Assembly (NCBI RefSeq): GCF_001544535.1
Contig: NZ_FCON02000026.1
Location: 1 to 64,000, forward strand
Direction: 5' to 3'
Origin: Caballeronia choica
GTDB taxonomy: Bacteria > Pseudomonadota > Gammaproteobacteria > Burkholderiales > Burkholderiaceae
DNA: 64,000 bases
The translations under genes and the position numbers were made by a program. Below, piece after piece: positions 36,742 to 47,231 of this stretch; the stretch's first letter is position 1, and every line of letters starts with the position of its first letter. The notes beneath the pieces are model-generated. The model saw nothing but the letters and a program-made list of their open reading frames with translations. It searched no databases and had not been told where the DNA came from.

Positions 36742-37752
36742 GTGGCAACTATCGCTGATGTCGCGCGGCTCGCCGGGGTCGCGACCTCAACCGTTTCCCA
36801 CGTCCTCAACCGGACACGGTTCGTCAGCGTCGACACGACCCGAGCGGTCCACGACGCCGTTCGCGCGCTTGGTTATACACCCAACACGGTGGCGCGAGCC
36901 TTGGCGCGATCGACCACCAGTACGATCGGCCTTGCCATTTCGTCCACGAGAAATCGGTACTTTTCCGACGTCATCAACGCCATCGAGGAGGAATGCGCAA
37001 AGCTCGGAATGATGGTGCTGCTCGCGAACACGCAGGACGACCCCAAACGGGAACTCGAGATCGTGGCTGCGCTTCACAAGCGGCGGGTCGACGGGATCAT
37101 CATCGCGCCATCTTGCGGTTGCAACAACAGCGCACTGACTTACCTGTGCGAACAACGTATCCCGTCGGTCATGGTCGACCGGCTCCCCGATGTCGACCTC
37201 GACGGCGTCGGAGTCGAGAACTGGCGGTCTCTCGCGACGATGGTGACCCACCTGATCGATCATGGACACGAGCGGATCGGCTTCCTCGCAGGTCAAGCCA
37301 ACTTCACGACCGCGCTGGAGCGCGCAGAAGGGTTTCGCGACGGATTGCGCAGCCGCGGGCTTGCGGTCCACGAAGAACGGATTTCCATGGGCCACACCGA
37401 CCTTGCCACCGCCACCGATGCCGCGGCGCATCTGCTCACATCGGCCAACCCTGTGACCGCGTTGATCGGCGGCAATAACCTCACGACAATCGGCATCATG
37501 CTCGCGGCACGCCGATGTGGCATGCACGTGTCGGCGGATGTCGCCGTAGCGGGCTTCGACGATTTCGATTGGGCCGACGCGTTCGAGCCGCGCCTGACTG
37601 CCATGGTTCAGCCGTGCCACGCGATAGGCTCCACGGCGGCGGCCTTACTCAATAGCCGAATGGATGGCACAACAGGAAAACCGGTGATAATTCGGCTGGA
37701 TCCCACCTTCACAATACGCAATTCCTGCGGTTGCGAGGCAGCCTCCCAATAA
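36742..37752 (+). CDS. LacI-family transcriptional regulator
   Basis: 336 residues from the GTG at 36742, preceded by GGGGAC. This start places the family N-terminus ATIADVARLAGVATSTVSHV at once. An upstream ATG at 36592 is in frame but lies inside the palindrome, so it is unlikely. The hinge helix segment is TVARALARSTTSTIGL. The effector domain is of type 1 periplasmic-binding-protein fold. Odd Cys residues occur in SCGCNN and at the C-terminus (SCGCEA). It probably represses the divergent sugar operon until its sugar is present. Confidence 0.88.
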   Translation: MATIADVARLAGVATSTVSHVLNRTRFVSVDTTRAVHDAVRALGYTPNTVARALARSTTSTIGLAISSTRNRYFSDVINAIEEECAKLGMMVLLANTQDDPKRELEIVAALHKRRVDGIIIAPSCGCNNSALTYLCEQRIPSVMVDRLPDVDLDGVGVENWRSLATMVTHLIDHGHERIGFLAGQANFTTALERAEGFRDGLRSRGLAVHEERISMGHTDLATATDAAAHLLTSANPVTALIGGNNLTTIGIMLAARRCGMHVSADVAVAGFDDFDWADAFEPRLTAMVQPCHAIGSTAAALLNSRMDGTTGKPVIIRLDPTFTIRNSCGCEAASQ

Positions 37753-39937
<2,185 letters not shown>

Positions 39938-39997
39938 CCGACCGAAACGCATCGAGCCGCGCACGCGTCCATCAGAGCGCCGAATCAGGAGATCGCT

Positions 39998-40718
39998 ATG
40001 AACAGAGTCGTCGATAGTCTCGCCGCGCCCGCGAAGTCCGCAACAACACCATCGCCGTGGTCCTCGCCGGCGGGCGCGGCTCGCGCCTGTATCAGTTGAC
40101 CGACCGCCGCGTGAAGCCCTCGGTCTACTTCGGCGGCAAAGTCCGCCTCGTCGATTTCCAACTGCGTGAACTTCGGCCTGCGCCGCAGCGCCGTGCTGTG
40201 CTGACGCAGTACAAGTCGCATTCGCTCCTTCGGCACCTGCAACGCGGCTGGAGCTTCCTGCGCGGCGAGATGAACGAGTTAGTCGACCTGCTGCCCGCGC
40301 AGCAGCGCGTCGGCGAGGAGCACTGGTATCGCGGCACCGCCGTCGCGATCTACCAGAACCTCGACATCATCCGATCGTACCGCCCCGAGTACGTACTGGT
40401 GCTGGCCGGCGATCACATCCACAAGCAGGACTATTCGCTGGTGCTGCTCGACCACTTGCAGTCCCGCGCTGGCTGCACCGTCGGCTGCATCGAGGTGCCG
40501 CGCGCCGAGGCGACCGCCTTCGGCGTGATGGCGATCGACAAGTCGCGCAAGATCAGCGCTTCCGTCGAAAAACCAGCCGAGTGCCCGCGATGCCCGGCAA
40601 CGACGACGCGTCGCTCGCGTGCATGGGCATCTACGTGTTCGACGCGTAGTATCTGCATCACCTGCTCGAGGGAGCCCTGAAGAGTCCCGACTTCGGCAAG
40701 GACGTCATCCCGGGGTAA
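39998..40718 (+). pseudogene. glgC: Glucose-1-phosphate adenylyltransferase, degraded and truncated
   Basis: GlgC homology is unmistakable but spread over frames. [20 protein letters not shown] (nucleotide loop) is out of frame with the ATG. The [13 protein letters not shown] segment is in another frame. [19 protein letters not shown] through [20 protein letters not shown] is in the main frame. After a further shift near 40585 come MPGNDDASL and MGIYVFDA, where a TAG interrupts the product. KSPDFGKDVIPG then reaches a TAA. The remaining C-terminal half is absent and the break coincides with the left end of the MITE-like element. The gene cannot make active enzyme. Confidence 0.9.
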
Positions 40719-40877
40719 TCGTCCTTTTCGTGCAAAATCTGGCGCTTTGATTCTGAAAATTCCAATGGATCAACAGCTTGCAAAATCGTAGATAGCGCGA
40801 AAGGCACCGAACTGCAGAGCCTTGCTGCAGGCGGCTCTGCAGGACGGCACCGCCAGATTTTGCACGAAAAGGACGAT
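40718..40877. mobile_element. MITE-like element, 160 bp, 27-bp perfect terminal inverted repeats
   Basis: The left end (40718-40744) begins ATCGTCCTTTTCGTGCAAAA and the right end (40851-40877) is its exact reverse complement over 27 bp. The interior has its own hairpin (GCAGAGCC at 40814-40821, GGCTCTGC at 40833-40840). There is no coding capacity. The left end starts within the TAA that truncates the glgC remnant. No clear target-site duplication was identified. The parent transposon family was not recognised. Confidence 0.65.
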
Positions 40878-41375
40878 CGCCCCTGGGTGGAAAATCCCCT
40901 AAACCGATCAAAAGATAGCGCGAGGCCAAATGACCTGCCGACGGCTTATGCATCTTCGAAGGAAATTCATCGGCCATAGGCGACGCTCGCCGTTCAGCCG
41001 CCGTGCGGCAGCAGGACGCCTCGTTGCTGTCATTCACGATGCTGTGCGGTCGGATGTCGGCTTCCGGGAACGGCGGATGAATCTTGACGACCCCTTTGCC
41101 GACGGTCGCATCGTCGTGGTTCCAACGGCAGGTATTAGGGTGGAACGGCCACACCGAGTCCTTGCCCTTCACCTGTGAAGCCGTCTTCGGAAAGCAGTCG
41201 CTGGTGCGTTCGTCTGCCCACGGCGGTTAGGGCCAGTAATGCCGACGTCGGGCGCAGGCTAGTTCGAATGGCTGCTCCGGTTGCAAGGACAGCAAACGAC
41301 CCTCGACAACCGATCATGCAAGCGGAGCATCCTTCGCGACTAGCGTTGAGATATGGCTACCGCTATCGGGGCCGG
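40878..41375. other. Degraded DNA between the MITE-like element and the eCIS locus
   Basis: No intact gene was recognised. A GATAGCGCGA motif at about 40914 repeats one inside the MITE-like element (about 40792). Minus-strand reading frames through 41172 and 41317 have no family resemblance that could be identified. The region marks the boundary of the injection-system locus and may contain remnants of a mobile element. Confidence 0.45.
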
Positions 41376-42311
41376 TCAGAACGCGCCTTGTTTCACCCAA
41401 CCCGGTGGCGATGCATCGGGATGGTAATCCTCATCGAGCCGCGCTTCCTTTCCTTCGATGATGGCCCAGCATTCCAGGCCATGCAGCCAGAGTTCGTGCA
41501 AATGGTCGCGGGCTTCCTCTTCGACGACAAATGTGTAGGCCACGGATTCGATCGGCTTCTGTGCGCCGAGAATCTGATCGTGCCGCGAGGCGGCCGCCTC
41601 GAGCATTTCGAGTTCAGGAACCGGGCGGCCGTTGACCACGAAATCGAGCTTCCGAAGCGCTGGCAGGTAGCGCCCCTTCAGTCCATACCGATAGGGGAAC
41701 GGTTGCTGAATGAAGCCGCCTGCCGGCGAGATGCCCATCCGCTCATGCCCCGGCCTCGCTTGCTGCAAGGCGGTCTTCGCATCGGCGCCGAGTTCGTGAA
41801 ACTGCACGACGCTCACGTCGGCGTTTCCCCGCAGCAGCTTCCAGGGACCATATTCCAGCCAGCGGCGCGACACGAGCCGCTCGTGCCCCGCTTCCTTGAA
41901 TGCGCAGAAGGGGCCATGGGACCAGTGCAGGTCGCCGAATCCGGGTGCGAGGTATTTCTCGCCGAGGCTTCCGTCCTCCCATTCGTCATGGATCGAGCCG
42001 GCCGAGACGAGCGTCACGGGCAGCGTCTCGATCATCTTCAGCAGCGCAGCCGGGTCGAATTCGCAGTCGTCCATCGAGATCTTGACGACCCTGTCCCGGT
42101 CCATGCTGATCCAGGCGTCATCCCATCGCGCCATGAACTCGACCTTGCACTTCAGGCCGCGCGCGAGCCAGTCCGCCGCCGGCTTCTTCGGCGACGCATC
42201 GACGGTGAGTCTGATGGGCTCGCCCTTGCGCGGCAATCCCTGCGTGACGAGTGCTTCGAGAATGGCCGTCAGATCCGGGCCCGCAAGGCCCAGCTCCAAT
42301 CTGTATTTCAT
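41376..42311 (-). CDS. Candidate immunity protein for the adjacent DUF4157 toxin
   Basis: 311 residues, no signal peptide or membrane segment, so cytoplasmic. Many aromatic and acidic residues are present (for example CEFDPAALLKMIETLPVTLV and SIHDEWEDGSLGEKYLAPGF). No family was recognised. Its ATG overlaps the stop of the 1631-residue toxin-like gene by four bases (ATGA), so both are translated together. It is the last gene of the locus. Polymorphic toxins are usually followed directly by their immunity gene, which is the basis of the call. It could instead be a chaperone or a second cargo. Confidence 0.5.
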   Translation of the reverse strand: MKYRLELGLAGPDLTAILEALVTQGLPRKGEPIRLTVDASPKKPAADWLARGLKCKVEFMARWDDAWISMDRDRVVKISMDDCEFDPAALLKMIETLPVTLVSAGSIHDEWEDGSLGEKYLAPGFGDLHWSHGPFCAFKEAGHERLVSRRWLEYGPWKLLRGNADVSVVQFHELGADAKTALQQARPGHERMGISPAGGFIQQPFPYRYGLKGRYLPALRKLDFVVNGRPVPELEMLEAAASRHDQILGAQKPIESVAYTFVVEEEARDHLHELWLHGLECWAIIEGKEARLDEDYHPDASPPGWVKQGAF

Positions 42312-45300
42312 TTGGCTGGTCCCAGGAATTTGAGAAGTTCGCTGGCATTCTTGCCGACATTGCTCTTGGTGAACACCTTCCGCTCGCCGGACTTGTTGAA
42401 GACTTCGACGGAGAGGTTACCACTTCTCGACAGTTGGTCGCCTATCCAGTCGGCATTGGCGCTCGCCCCTTCGGGGCTCGTGAAAGTGAGCTTCACTTCC
42501 TTCAATGCAACGGGCTGATCCTGAACATTGACCGACGTCCCGCCCATCTTGTTGACCATCGCCATGTTGTCTGCGTGCTGACTCAGGTCGTGCTCGTTCA
42601 TCCTTCCTTCGCCGGACTTGATCTCGTTGATGGTGCCGACGTTGTGCTCATCGAACTCGACCCGGTCGAGGACGCGGTCCTGCGACGGCGCCGCGCCGCC
42701 CTCGCCCTTGCTGGCTTCCACATGCTTCCCCGTGGTCCGCCTGGGCGGCACACCCTGTTCGGGAGCGGCGGCGCCCTCGGCGGGCAACTGGACGTGCTCG
42801 GCGGCGCCGCCCTTCGGGTTGTCGGGATCGAGGCTGCGATAGCCGTCGATCCAGGTCTCGGTGAGATTGCCCTTGTCCGACGAGTTCAGATCCTCGGTCA
42901 TGCGCCGCATCGCGGCATGGCTCTCCTGCGGCGTGAGCGCGTGGCCCTCTGCATTGACGAACATCCGGTCAACGATCTTCTGGCGGAATTTGGCCTTCAG
43001 GTTATGGCGAATGGTATCGACCGTGTATGACTTCCCCTTCGGGATGCCGTCGAGCAGCGCCTGCAACTCGCGCCTCACATGGGCGTCGGTGGCGAGCCCC
43101 TCCTCCATGAGCATGTCGTAGTAGGGCTTGAAGCTCGAAGTGGAATCGATGTCGGTGAACTTGCTCATGGCCGCATCGAGGGCATCCTCGCGCGCTTGCC
43201 CCAGGACCCCCTTGGTACTCGCCATCTTGTCGGAAGGCTTGCCCTCGGCGCTTTCGTTGACCCAATGGCGTGACTCCAGATCGAAGATCTTCGGGTTCTC
43301 CGGATCGGTATAGCGCTTGATGAACTCCTCTTCGGTGAATTTCGACTTTTTCGCCAGCCGATAGGCTTGCTTCGCCGCCTCCGTCTGCCGCGCTGTGCGT
43401 TCTTCCGGCGTCTCGGGCTTGGGCGCTTCGGCCTGATGTTGCGGCGCGGGCGCCGGTTCAGGGGTCTCGGCGGGCTGCTTTTCGGGTTCGGCGGGTTTGC
43501 CTTCGGGCGCTGCCTTTACCTCTCCCTTCGCCTCTCCCTTCGCCTCTCCCTCTGCCTCGGGCGCCAGTTGTTCCGCCTTCTTCTGGGCTTCGGCATGGCC
43601 CGCCGACGGTTCCTCGGCCGGCGCACCATGCGGCGTTTCGGCCGAAGGTGCCGCGGGCTTCTGTTCAGCGGGCGCGGCTGGCTGTTGCGTCTGCGGCTCG
43701 GGCGCCGCGCCCTCGTGCTTGAGCGGCTCGGCGGGCAGTTCCGCAGGCTTGCCCGCCTGCTGCGCCGGTTGCGCCTGCTGTGCCGGTTGCGAAGGCTGCG
43801 CAGGCTCCTGCTTCGGCGGCGCTGCCGGCGGCTCGGGCCGAGCGGCTGGCGCCGCGCCTGCTCCGGGCGCCGCGGCGGCCGCCGGCTGTTTGCCCTTGGC
43901 GGGCTCGGGCGTCGACGGAAGCTCGCCCGCCTTCTTCGCGGGAATCTTGCCGAGCGCCTCCTTGAGATAGCTGAGTTCGTCCGGCGTCGACGCGCCGGAC
44001 TGGATCCGGTTCTCGATCGGGCGCGGATCGCGGGTCTCGCTGAACTGCTGGACCAGATCGATCACGTCTTCGTGAACGCTGAAGTTCTTGCCGGACATCA
44101 TCCCCGGCGCCGGCAGTTCCGCCAGCCCGTGGACACCCTGCCCAAACGCCACCAGCATGAAGGTTCCGTTGGCCGCTGCCGCCCCCATGATCTGGGCGAC
44201 CTTGGACTTGTACTCGCGCTCGAGCGTCTTGTACTCGGCGGAGTTCGGATCCATCGAGAGCAGCCGCGGCTTGTACTGGGCTTCGAGGGCATTGAGCTCG
44301 TCCTGCACCTGCTGATAGACGACTGCAGCCTGAATGCCGGTCGCGCCGAGGTTGAAGCCGATCTTCGCGAACGCGACGCCTCTCGACAACTGGCGCACCG
44401 TGGTGAACGCACCTCGAATCTCCGACAGCCCGACGAGCGAGGTGGCGATCGTCACGAGATTCAGCGCGAGGCGCGAATCCACCTTGATCCGGCCTTCCTT
44501 CGCGAACTGCTCTTCCAGCGCGATCCCGGCGCTGATGAGTCCCGAGGCCGCGCCGATCAGCGCAATGCCCGCAACCGCGGTGGCGCCCAGATCCAGCGGC
44601 GAGGCGAGGATGAGCGCGATCCCGGCCGCCATGCCGATATAGCCGATGGCCGCTTCGGCCGGCTTCTTCCAGTTGTTGGTGTTGCGCGTGTCCTCGAAGA
44701 CGCCGTTGGTGAGCAGCAGCTTCACCGCCATGTGGATGGTGCCCTTCGGGTAGTCGTTGTGACTGTGGAAGTGCTCCGCCATGTCCTTGACCGCGTCCAG
44801 CTCGGCCTGCTGGTGCGCCCGCGCCTCGTGGCCCTTGCGAATGGGCGTCTCGCCCTCACCAGGATGCCGCGTGTAGTTCTCCTGGTTCAGCGTCGTGTCG
44901 TAGAGGATGACCTTGAAGGTCGCCGTCCCCTGTTCGTCATCATCGAGCGTCACGGAGTCTTCGAGTTCGACCATGTACACCCGCATCTGCGGAATGGTCG
45001 ACGAGTTCTCGCGCGACACGAAGGTCATGCGCACGAAGTACGTTCCCTTCGCCGCCTCGGTCCTGGTCTTGAGTTCCTCCAGCGCCTTCTTCTCGTTTTC
45101 GAAGTACTCGGCGTAGTTCTTCGCGTTCTCGGCGGTGAGCTTGCCCTTGCCCTCGAGCGCATGGATGGCACCGATCTGCGTGTCGAGGCTCGTGATCTCG
45201 TCATCGAGCGACAGCGCCTTCTGTCCCGGCTTGAGGTGGAGCTTGCCGCTCTCGTCGCGCTCGAACGGGAACTTGTCGTCGTCGCCGACCAACGAGGCGT

Positions 45301-47203
45301 TGAAGACATCCTTGTCGCGGGTCGCTTCGTTGACGGTGGGCATGAGCACCGGCTTCGGCGTGAACGAAAAGCCGTAGAAATGCGGGCTCTGGATCGTGAC
45401 CAGCAGTTGATACGTGCCGCCCCCCTTCGGTACATCGACGCTCCAGCTGTCAGCGCCCACGCCGAGGCCGATGTGGAACGGCTTGTCGACGACCGTGTTC
45501 TTGAGCGTATCGACGAGGCGCCAGTCGAACTGGCCCCAGTGCGGGAACGCATCCATCCAGCCGAGGGCCTCGCCCTTCCATTTCATGCTGGCTTCCACCG
45601 TGGAGCCGGTGATGAACTTGTCGCCCTTCGAGGCATCCAGCGACGGGTCGAGCGCGATCTCGCCGTCCGGATGGATCATCTTGACGGCTTCGCCTTCGGG
45701 ATTGGTGCCGCCGCCCTGGCCGGGCGTGTCGCCGGTTCCCTGCTCGTTCTGGTGGGCGCCCTTCCACTTCTCCAGGAATTGCTTGAACTTCGACAGGTCC
45801 GCGGTCGGCGTCGCGCCGATCGGTATCTTCGGCAGGTTCTCGAAGAGCGTCGGGTTCTGGGCGATGAACTTGAGCAGGTCGAGTTCCGTCAGGTCTTCCG
45901 ACTTGATAGCGGTGAACATCTCCGGGTACTTCGTGCGAAGCAGCTGAAGCAGGTCACGCGCCTTCCTGAGTTCGGGCGAGTCCTGTTCCTTCTGGCGCGC
46001 CTTGCCGCCCGCGGTATCGTCGGACTTCGGCTCGGTGCCGGCGCCGGTGTCGTCGCCGCTCTCGCCCGCGCCGCCGGTGCTTCCCTTGCCGAGCTCGTCG
46101 TATACCGTCGCGACCTTCGTCGGACTGAGTTTGGGATGGATCCCGATCGCTGCGAAGTACTTGACGGTATCCTCGTGCAAGCCCGGCTCGATTCGCACCC
46201 AGAAGCCCTCGTCGGGCGCGTAGTCAGCCGGAGCCCGCCCGCCGCTCTTTAAGCGCACGTTCTGGGCGTCGGCGCTTTTGTCCGCAAGCTGACGGCCGAC
46301 GCCGAACACCTGGGCGGCATAGACCTCGTAAACCCATCGGGCCGCCTGCTCCGCGCTTTTGCTCGACAGGTCGGCGGGGTTGAACAGATAGAAGAACGTC
46401 TCGCCGTTGGCAACGCGAATCCACACACCAAGCGGCGGCGCCGGAATTTTCGGGGCTTTCGCCGGCGCGGACGGTTCCGACGCCGCCTTGCGCGCGCCGT
46501 GCGCGTCGAGCGCGGCGGCCTCGACCTCGGGCTCGCCGCCGTCGAGGTACGCCTGCGCCGCGCGGTCGGCTTCCTCCTCGATGTCGCGCAGCGCGCTTCC
46601 GGACGCCGCCTGACGTGCGCCGTCGAAATGCAATGCGCCAAGCGCGGCTACTGTGCTGCCGCGCACGCGCAGCCGTCCGGCGCGCTTCGTGCCGCCCATG
46701 GCCTGGGCGACGTGGGCGAACTCGTGCGCGATGATGCGATCGCCCCAGGTCGTGCCGGGAGCGAACGCATGGCGGGCGAAGAGGATCTCGCGGCCATCGG
46801 TCAGCGCCAGGGCGCCGCGGGTTTCCGCCATGCGTGCCGCGGCGGCATCGTGGCGGATGCGCACCTTCGAGAAGTCCAGTCCGAAGGCGCGCGACATCTC
46901 GGCCGTCACGCGCGCGACGCGCGGAGCGAGCCGCTCGGCCTCCTCGGCCTCCGCGTCGAGGGCGCGTTGTCCGGGCGCAATCGGCACGCGCGCGAGACTG
47001 AACGCGGCGCGCGCCGCGCCCGCATTCGCAGCGCCGCCTTCGCACGGCGCGCCCGCCGCGCCGCCCTCACCCGCCGCGCGGCCGGGCCCGGCGCTCGCGG
47101 CCGCCCGGCCCTCGACGGCACGCCCGGGCGCCTCGCACTGGCGCGCCTCGGGCGCGCGCCCGGCTTCCCCTTCGGACCGGCTGGCGTGTTCGAACGCTTG
47201 CAT
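42308..47203 (-). CDS. Giant DUF4157 (eCIS core) protein with polymorphic-toxin architecture
   Basis: 1631 residues. Residues 1-80 are Ala/Gly/Glu-rich. Residues about 85-210 form the DUF4157 domain with the zinc-site motif IIAHEFAHVAQ near 157-167, which marks cargo or core proteins of extracellular contractile injection systems. Residues about 380-1080 are mixed beta and helical, with a hydrophobic hairpin near 855-900 (GYIGMAAGIALILASP). Residues about 1085-1280 are a Pro/Ala/Glu/Gln-rich linker containing a 12-bp tandem repeat. The C-terminal 300 residues include VEFDEHNVGTINEIKSGEGR near 1515-1535, a possible PD-(D/E)XK nuclease core. This is likely an effector loaded into or onto the injection particle. 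The ATGA overlap to the next gene suggests an immunity partner. Confidence 0.7.
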   Translation of the reverse strand: MQAFEHASRSEGEAGRAPEARQCEAPGRAVEGRAAASAGPGRAAGEGGAAGAPCEGGAANAGAARAAFSLARVPIAPGQRALDAEAEEAERLAPRVARVTAEMSRAFGLDFSKVRIRHDAAAARMAETRGALALTDGREILFARHAFAPGTTWGDRIIAHEFAHVAQAMGGTKRAGRLRVRGSTVAALGALHFDGARQAASGSALRDIEEEADRAAQAYLDGGEPEVEAAALDAHGARKAASEPSAPAKAPKIPAPPLGVWIRVANGETFFYLFNPADLSSKSAEQAARWVYEVYAAQVFGVGRQLADKSADAQNVRLKSGGRAPADYAPDEGFWVRIEPGLHEDTVKYFAAIGIHPKLSPTKVATVYDELGKGSTGGAGESGDDTGAGTEPKSDDTAGGKARQKEQDSPELRKARDLLQLLRTKYPEMFTAIKSEDLTELDLLKFIAQNPTLFENLPKIPIGATPTADLSKFKQFLEKWKGAHQNEQGTGDTPGQGGGTNPEGEAVKMIHPDGEIALDPSLDASKGDKFITGSTVEASMKWKGEALGWMDAFPHWGQFDWRLVDTLKNTVVDKPFHIGLGVGADSWSVDVPKGGGTYQLLVTIQSPHFYGFSFTPKPVLMPTVNEATRDKDVFNASLVGDDDKFPFERDESGKLHLKPGQKALSLDDEITSLDTQIGAIHALEGKGKLTAENAKNYAEYFENEKKALEELKTRTEAAKGTYFVRMTFVSRENSSTIPQMRVYMVELEDSVTLDDDEQGTATFKVILYDTTLNQENYTRHPGEGETPIRKGHEARAHQQAELDAVKDMAEHFHSHNDYPKGTIHMAVKLLLTNGVFEDTRNTNNWKKPAEAAIGYIGMAAGIALILASPLDLGATAVAGIALIGAASGLISAGIALEEQFAKEGRIKVDSRLALNLVTIATSLVGLSEIRGAFTTVRQLSRGVAFAKIGFNLGATGIQAAVVYQQVQDELNALEAQYKPRLLSMDPNSAEYKTLEREYKSKVAQIMGAAAANGTFMLVAFGQGVHGLAELPAPGMMSGKNFSVHEDVIDLVQQFSETRDPRPIENRIQSGASTPDELSYLKEALGKIPAKKAGELPSTPEPAKGKQPAAAAAPGAGAAPAARPEPPAAPPKQEPAQPSQPAQQAQPAQQAGKPAELPAEPLKHEGAAPEPQTQQPAAPAEQKPAAPSAETPHGAPAEEPSAGHAEAQKKAEQLAPEAEGEAKGEAKGEVKAAPEGKPAEPEKQPAETPEPAPAPQHQAEAPKPETPEERTARQTEAAKQAYRLAKKSKFTEEEFIKRYTDPENPKIFDLESRHWVNESAEGKPSDKMASTKGVLGQAREDALDAAMSKFTDIDSTSSFKPYYDMLMEEGLATDAHVRRELQALLDGIPKGKSYTVDTIRHNLKAKFRQKIVDRMFVNAEGHALTPQESHAAMRRMTEDLNSSDKGNLTETWIDGYRSLDPDNPKGGAAEHVQLPAEGAAAPEQGVPPRRTTGKHVEASKGEGGAAPSQDRVLDRVEFDEHNVGTINEIKSGEGRMNEHDLSQHADNMAMVNKMGGTSVNVQDQPVALKEVKLTFTSPEGASANADWIGDQLSRSGNLSVEVFNKSGERKVFTKSNVGKNASELLKFLGPAK
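43521..43556. repeat. 12-bp tandem repeat in the toxin linker
   Basis: TCTCCCTTCGCC occurs twice perfectly and once with two changes. On the minus strand it encodes repeated Gly-Glu-Ala-Lys units of the low-complexity linker of the giant DUF4157 protein. Confidence 0.8.
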
Positions 47204-47231
47204 GGCCGCATCCCGGTGCGATGTGCCCGGC

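Noticed and set aside
40705-41172. A 155-codon minus-strand protein gene overlapping the MITE-like element
   Set aside because: Its C-terminal part is encoded by the inverted repeat and the interior of the element, and the remainder matches no family that could be recognised.
43367-46252. Plus-strand open frame of 961 codons opposite the giant DUF4157 gene
   Set aside because: Its composition is that of an antisense frame (long runs of Leu/Arg/Gly), with no domain. The minus strand carries the HEFAH motif and fits the operon.
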